From assembly GCA_003545125.1 (NCBI GenBank), contig DQCI01000189.1, forward strand, positions 1 through 7,446: a stretch of 7,446 nucleotides of DNA, given 5' to 3'. This document shows, one piece after another, positions 5,910 to 7,446 of the stretch. Position 1 is the first letter of the stretch; each line of letters opens with the position of its first letter. The notes under the pieces were generated by a model, which had not been told where the DNA came from, did not search any database, and saw nothing but the letters and a program-made list of their open reading frames with translations. The DNA is from Paracoccaceae bacterium (lineage in GTDB: Bacteria; Pseudomonadota; Alphaproteobacteria; Rhodobacterales; Rhodobacteraceae). The translations under genes and the position numbers were made by a program.

Positions 5910-6767
5910 TCATCTTGGGTCGCCGGGCGCGTCGGGCGCTTCGGCAAGGCTCGGCGCGAACAGCGCCTGGTTTTGTGTCACAAGCTGCATCACCTTGGTG
6001 CGGGGCTTGGGCGCAAGCCCGACCCGGTTGATCTGCCGCATGAATTCAAGGGCGCCTGGGTTGAGGCTTTGGTTCGCGCGCCAGGTGAGCGGATCCAGTG
6101 CGGCGATCTCCGCGAAGCTCAGGCCCGCGTGGGCGAGGAGCTGCTGGCCGGGGCGCATCGGGTCGGGTTCGTCTTCGAGGCGGAAGAAGGCGGCGTTGTC
6201 GGCGCCGACCGCGGCCACGACACGGGCGCGCATCTCGTCCCAACTGCCGATCCCGGCGGTCTCGGCCTCGAATTGCGCTCGGGTGCCGCCGTAGCCGTCG
6301 GTCTTGACCGCCTGGTTGTAGACCGAGCTTTTCCAGGTGCGCATGTCGCGGGTGTAGAAGACGAACCGGGGGGTGAAGGGCGCGAGGTGCTCGGCGAGCA
6401 GCTTCAGGATGACGCCGATCTCGGGGTAAAGCCGCACCTCGCCGCCGTTGCCGGGCATCGCACCTGCGAGGTTTTCATGGCTGACGAGGATCGGCGTATC
6501 GCCGGTTGCCAGCAGCTCGTCGCGCAAGGCGCCGATGCGATTTGCAAGCGCGGCCCGGTTGGCGGCGTTGGGCGCGAGGCTGAAAGCGATGGCGGCGCGG
6601 GCGGCGGCGCGGGTCGGCGAATTGGGCGCGGGGGTGCGCAGCGTCAGCCGTTCGGCCAGACGTCCCTGGTTGCGGTGCAGGAGGTGGTGGAAGGCGGTCG
6701 AGGCCGTCTTCTGCACCCCCAGATGCACCGTCAACGCAGGCGTGTTTATGCCGTTGTCCGCCGCCAT
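5910..6767 (-). CDS. Sulfotransferase-like protein inside the sdh operon
   Basis: A 285-residue soluble protein. Near its N-terminus, [19 protein letters not shown] (12-30) matches the 5'-phosphosulfate loop of sulfotransferases that use PAPS as sulfate donor (pattern HxGxxKTxST, with K20 and the T21/S23/T24 cluster). [19 protein letters not shown] (134-152) matches the second PAPS-binding motif, an arginine (R140) followed by a serine (S147 or S148). VSHENL (95-100) sits between them, where catalytic residues often lie. No signal peptide or membrane helix is seen. The acceptor is unknown; in bacteria such enzymes modify polysaccharides, lipids or small molecules, and some relatives may not be active sulfotransferases. 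The ATG at 6765-6767 follows the sdhA stop by four bases and lacks a strong Shine-Dalgarno site, so translation is probably coupled to sdhA. The frame is open upstream to 6950, but that part overlaps sdhA and is arginine- and serine-rich in the manner of a shadow frame. Confidence 0.85.
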   Translation of the reverse strand: MAADNGINTPALTVHLGVQKTASTAFHHLLHRNQGRLAERLTLRTPAPNSPTRAAARAAIAFSLAPNAANRAALANRIGALRDELLATGDTPILVSHENLAGAMPGNGGEVRLYPEIGVILKLLAEHLAPFTPRFVFYTRDMRTWKSSVYNQAVKTDGYGGTRAQFEAETAGIGSWDEMRARVVAAVGADNAAFFRLEDEPDPMRPGQQLLAHAGLSFAEIAALDPLTWRANQSLNPGALEFMRQINRVGLAPKPRTKVMQLVTQNQALFAPSLAEAPDAPGDPR

Positions 6768-6771
6768 TCGG

Positions 6772-7446
6772 TCAGAACGTCCGAACCTTGGGCGCGATCT
6801 TGCCAAGCTCGATGCCGCCGTCGGCTTCCGTGGTGAGCGGGTCGAGCACGACCGGACGATAGGTGAGCGCCACGTCCTTACCCTCGATGTGGGCGATGGT
6901 GTGGGTGCGCCAGTTCTCGTCATCGCGCTCGGCGAAGTCCTCATGGGCATGCGCCCCGCGGCTTTCGTGCCGTGCCTCGGCGCCGGTGATGGTGGCGAGC
7001 GCGTTGGGCATCAGGTTGGTGAGTTCCAGCGTCTCCATCAGGTCGGTGTTCCAGATCAGCGACCGGTCGGTGACATGGAGATCGTCGAGCTTGCCGGCGA
7101 TGTCGCCCATATTCTTGACGCCCTCGGCGAGGGTCTTCGAGGTGCGGAACACCGCGGCGTCCGCCTGCATGGTGCGTTGCATCTCGAGCCGCAGCTCGGC
7201 GGTGGGGGTGCCCCCGGCGGCGTTGCGCAACCCGTCGAACCGGTCGAAGGCGCTGTCAATCGAGACCTGGTTGAGGGTCGGGTTGTGGCCGCCGGGCGTG
7301 AGGATCTGGCCCGCGCGGATCGCCGCGGCGCGCCCGAACACGACAAGGTCGATGAGGCTGTTCGAGCCGAGGCGGTTGGCGCCGTGTACGGAGGCGCAAC
7401 CGGCTTCGCCGACCGCCATCAGGCCGGGCACGGTGGCGTTGGGGTC
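6772..7446 (-). CDS. sdhA: Succinate dehydrogenase flavoprotein subunit, C-terminal part
   Basis: The last 224 residues of the FAD subunit of complex II, which oxidises succinate to fumarate; the N-terminal part, including the FAD-binding fold and the histidine that binds flavin covalently, lies beyond the right edge. The fragment opens with GLMAVGEAGCASVHGANRLG, continues SNSLIDLVVFGRAAA, and its HGANRLGSNSL motif carries the arginine (fragment residue 25) that binds the dicarboxylate in this family. The C-terminal helical domain follows, with the conserved SRGAHAHEDFAERDDENWRTHT block, and the protein ends normally at KIAPKVRTF before TGA (6772-6774). No damage is visible. It is the first of four minus-strand genes in the window; sdhC and sdhD would be expected further upstream, outside the window. 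Confidence 0.97.
   Translation of the reverse strand, partial: DPNATVPGLMAVGEAGCASVHGANRLGSNSLIDLVVFGRAAAIRAGQILTPGGHNPTLNQVSIDSAFDRFDGLRNAAGGTPTAELRLEMQRTMQADAAVFRTSKTLAEGVKNMGDIAGKLDDLHVTDRSLIWNTDLMETLELTNLMPNALATITGAEARHESRGAHAHEDFAERDDENWRTHTIAHIEGKDVALTYRPVVLDPLTTEADGGIELGKIAPKVRTF

Noticed and set aside
5861..5947. Longer N-terminus for SdhB starting at 5947
   Set aside because: The extra 29 residues are proline-rich, overlap the preceding gene, and the ATG at 5860 has a ribosome site and the usual SdhB start.
4679..6031. 450-codon open frame on the plus strand opposite sdhB and the ZIP-like gene
   Set aside because: It is antisense to sdhB, whose iron-sulfur motifs are unmistakable, crosses gene boundaries, and its product has no recognisable domain; long antisense frames are common in GC-rich DNA.
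6768..6950. Longer N-terminus for the sulfotransferase-like protein
   Set aside because: These codons lie within sdhA and give an Arg/Ser/Pro-rich sequence; the PAPS loop is near the start only if ATG 6767 is used.

Overview
The window is GC-rich, densely packed bacterial chromosome with ordinary housekeeping-type genes. The SdhB and SdhA sequences, the overall base composition and the gene styles suggest an alphaproteobacterium, most likely of the Rhodobacteraceae/roseobacter type. That assignment is inference from family resemblance, because there is no rRNA or other direct marker.

Layout, left to right. (1) 1-3107, plus strand: the 3' part of an ABC-transporter ATPase gene, overlapping by 4 bp an 847-residue FtsX/MacB-fold permease. 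Together they look like a YbbA-YbbP type envelope transporter. (2) 3116-3160: two adjacent perfect palindromes sharing a TTCGAA core, in the gap between convergent genes; probably a terminator. (3) 3168-3593, minus strand: a small DUF3052-like protein. It is divergent, across a 163-bp gap, from (4) 3757-4326, plus strand: a secreted or periplasmic protein of unknown function with a signal peptide. (5) 4357-7446, minus strand: a tight cluster read from right to left as sdhA (C-terminal part only), a sulfotransferase-like gene, sdhB, and a ZIP-family metal-transporter-like gene.

How they work together: SdhA and SdhB are the flavoprotein and iron-sulfur subunits of succinate dehydrogenase (complex II of respiration, TCA cycle). 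The sulfotransferase-like gene lies between them, and the ZIP-like gene follows sdhB. At both of these junctions the stop codon TGA is followed by exactly four bases and then ATG, so the four genes are probably one transcript with coupled translation. Whether the two extra genes have anything to do with complex II cannot be told from sequence.

No tRNA, rRNA, CRISPR array, insertion sequence, phage gene or origin was seen. The most notable points are the sulfotransferase-like gene inside the sdh operon, the altered metal-site motifs and AT-rich patch of the ZIP-like gene, and the paired palindromes. I did not find convincing evidence of a wholly new system.
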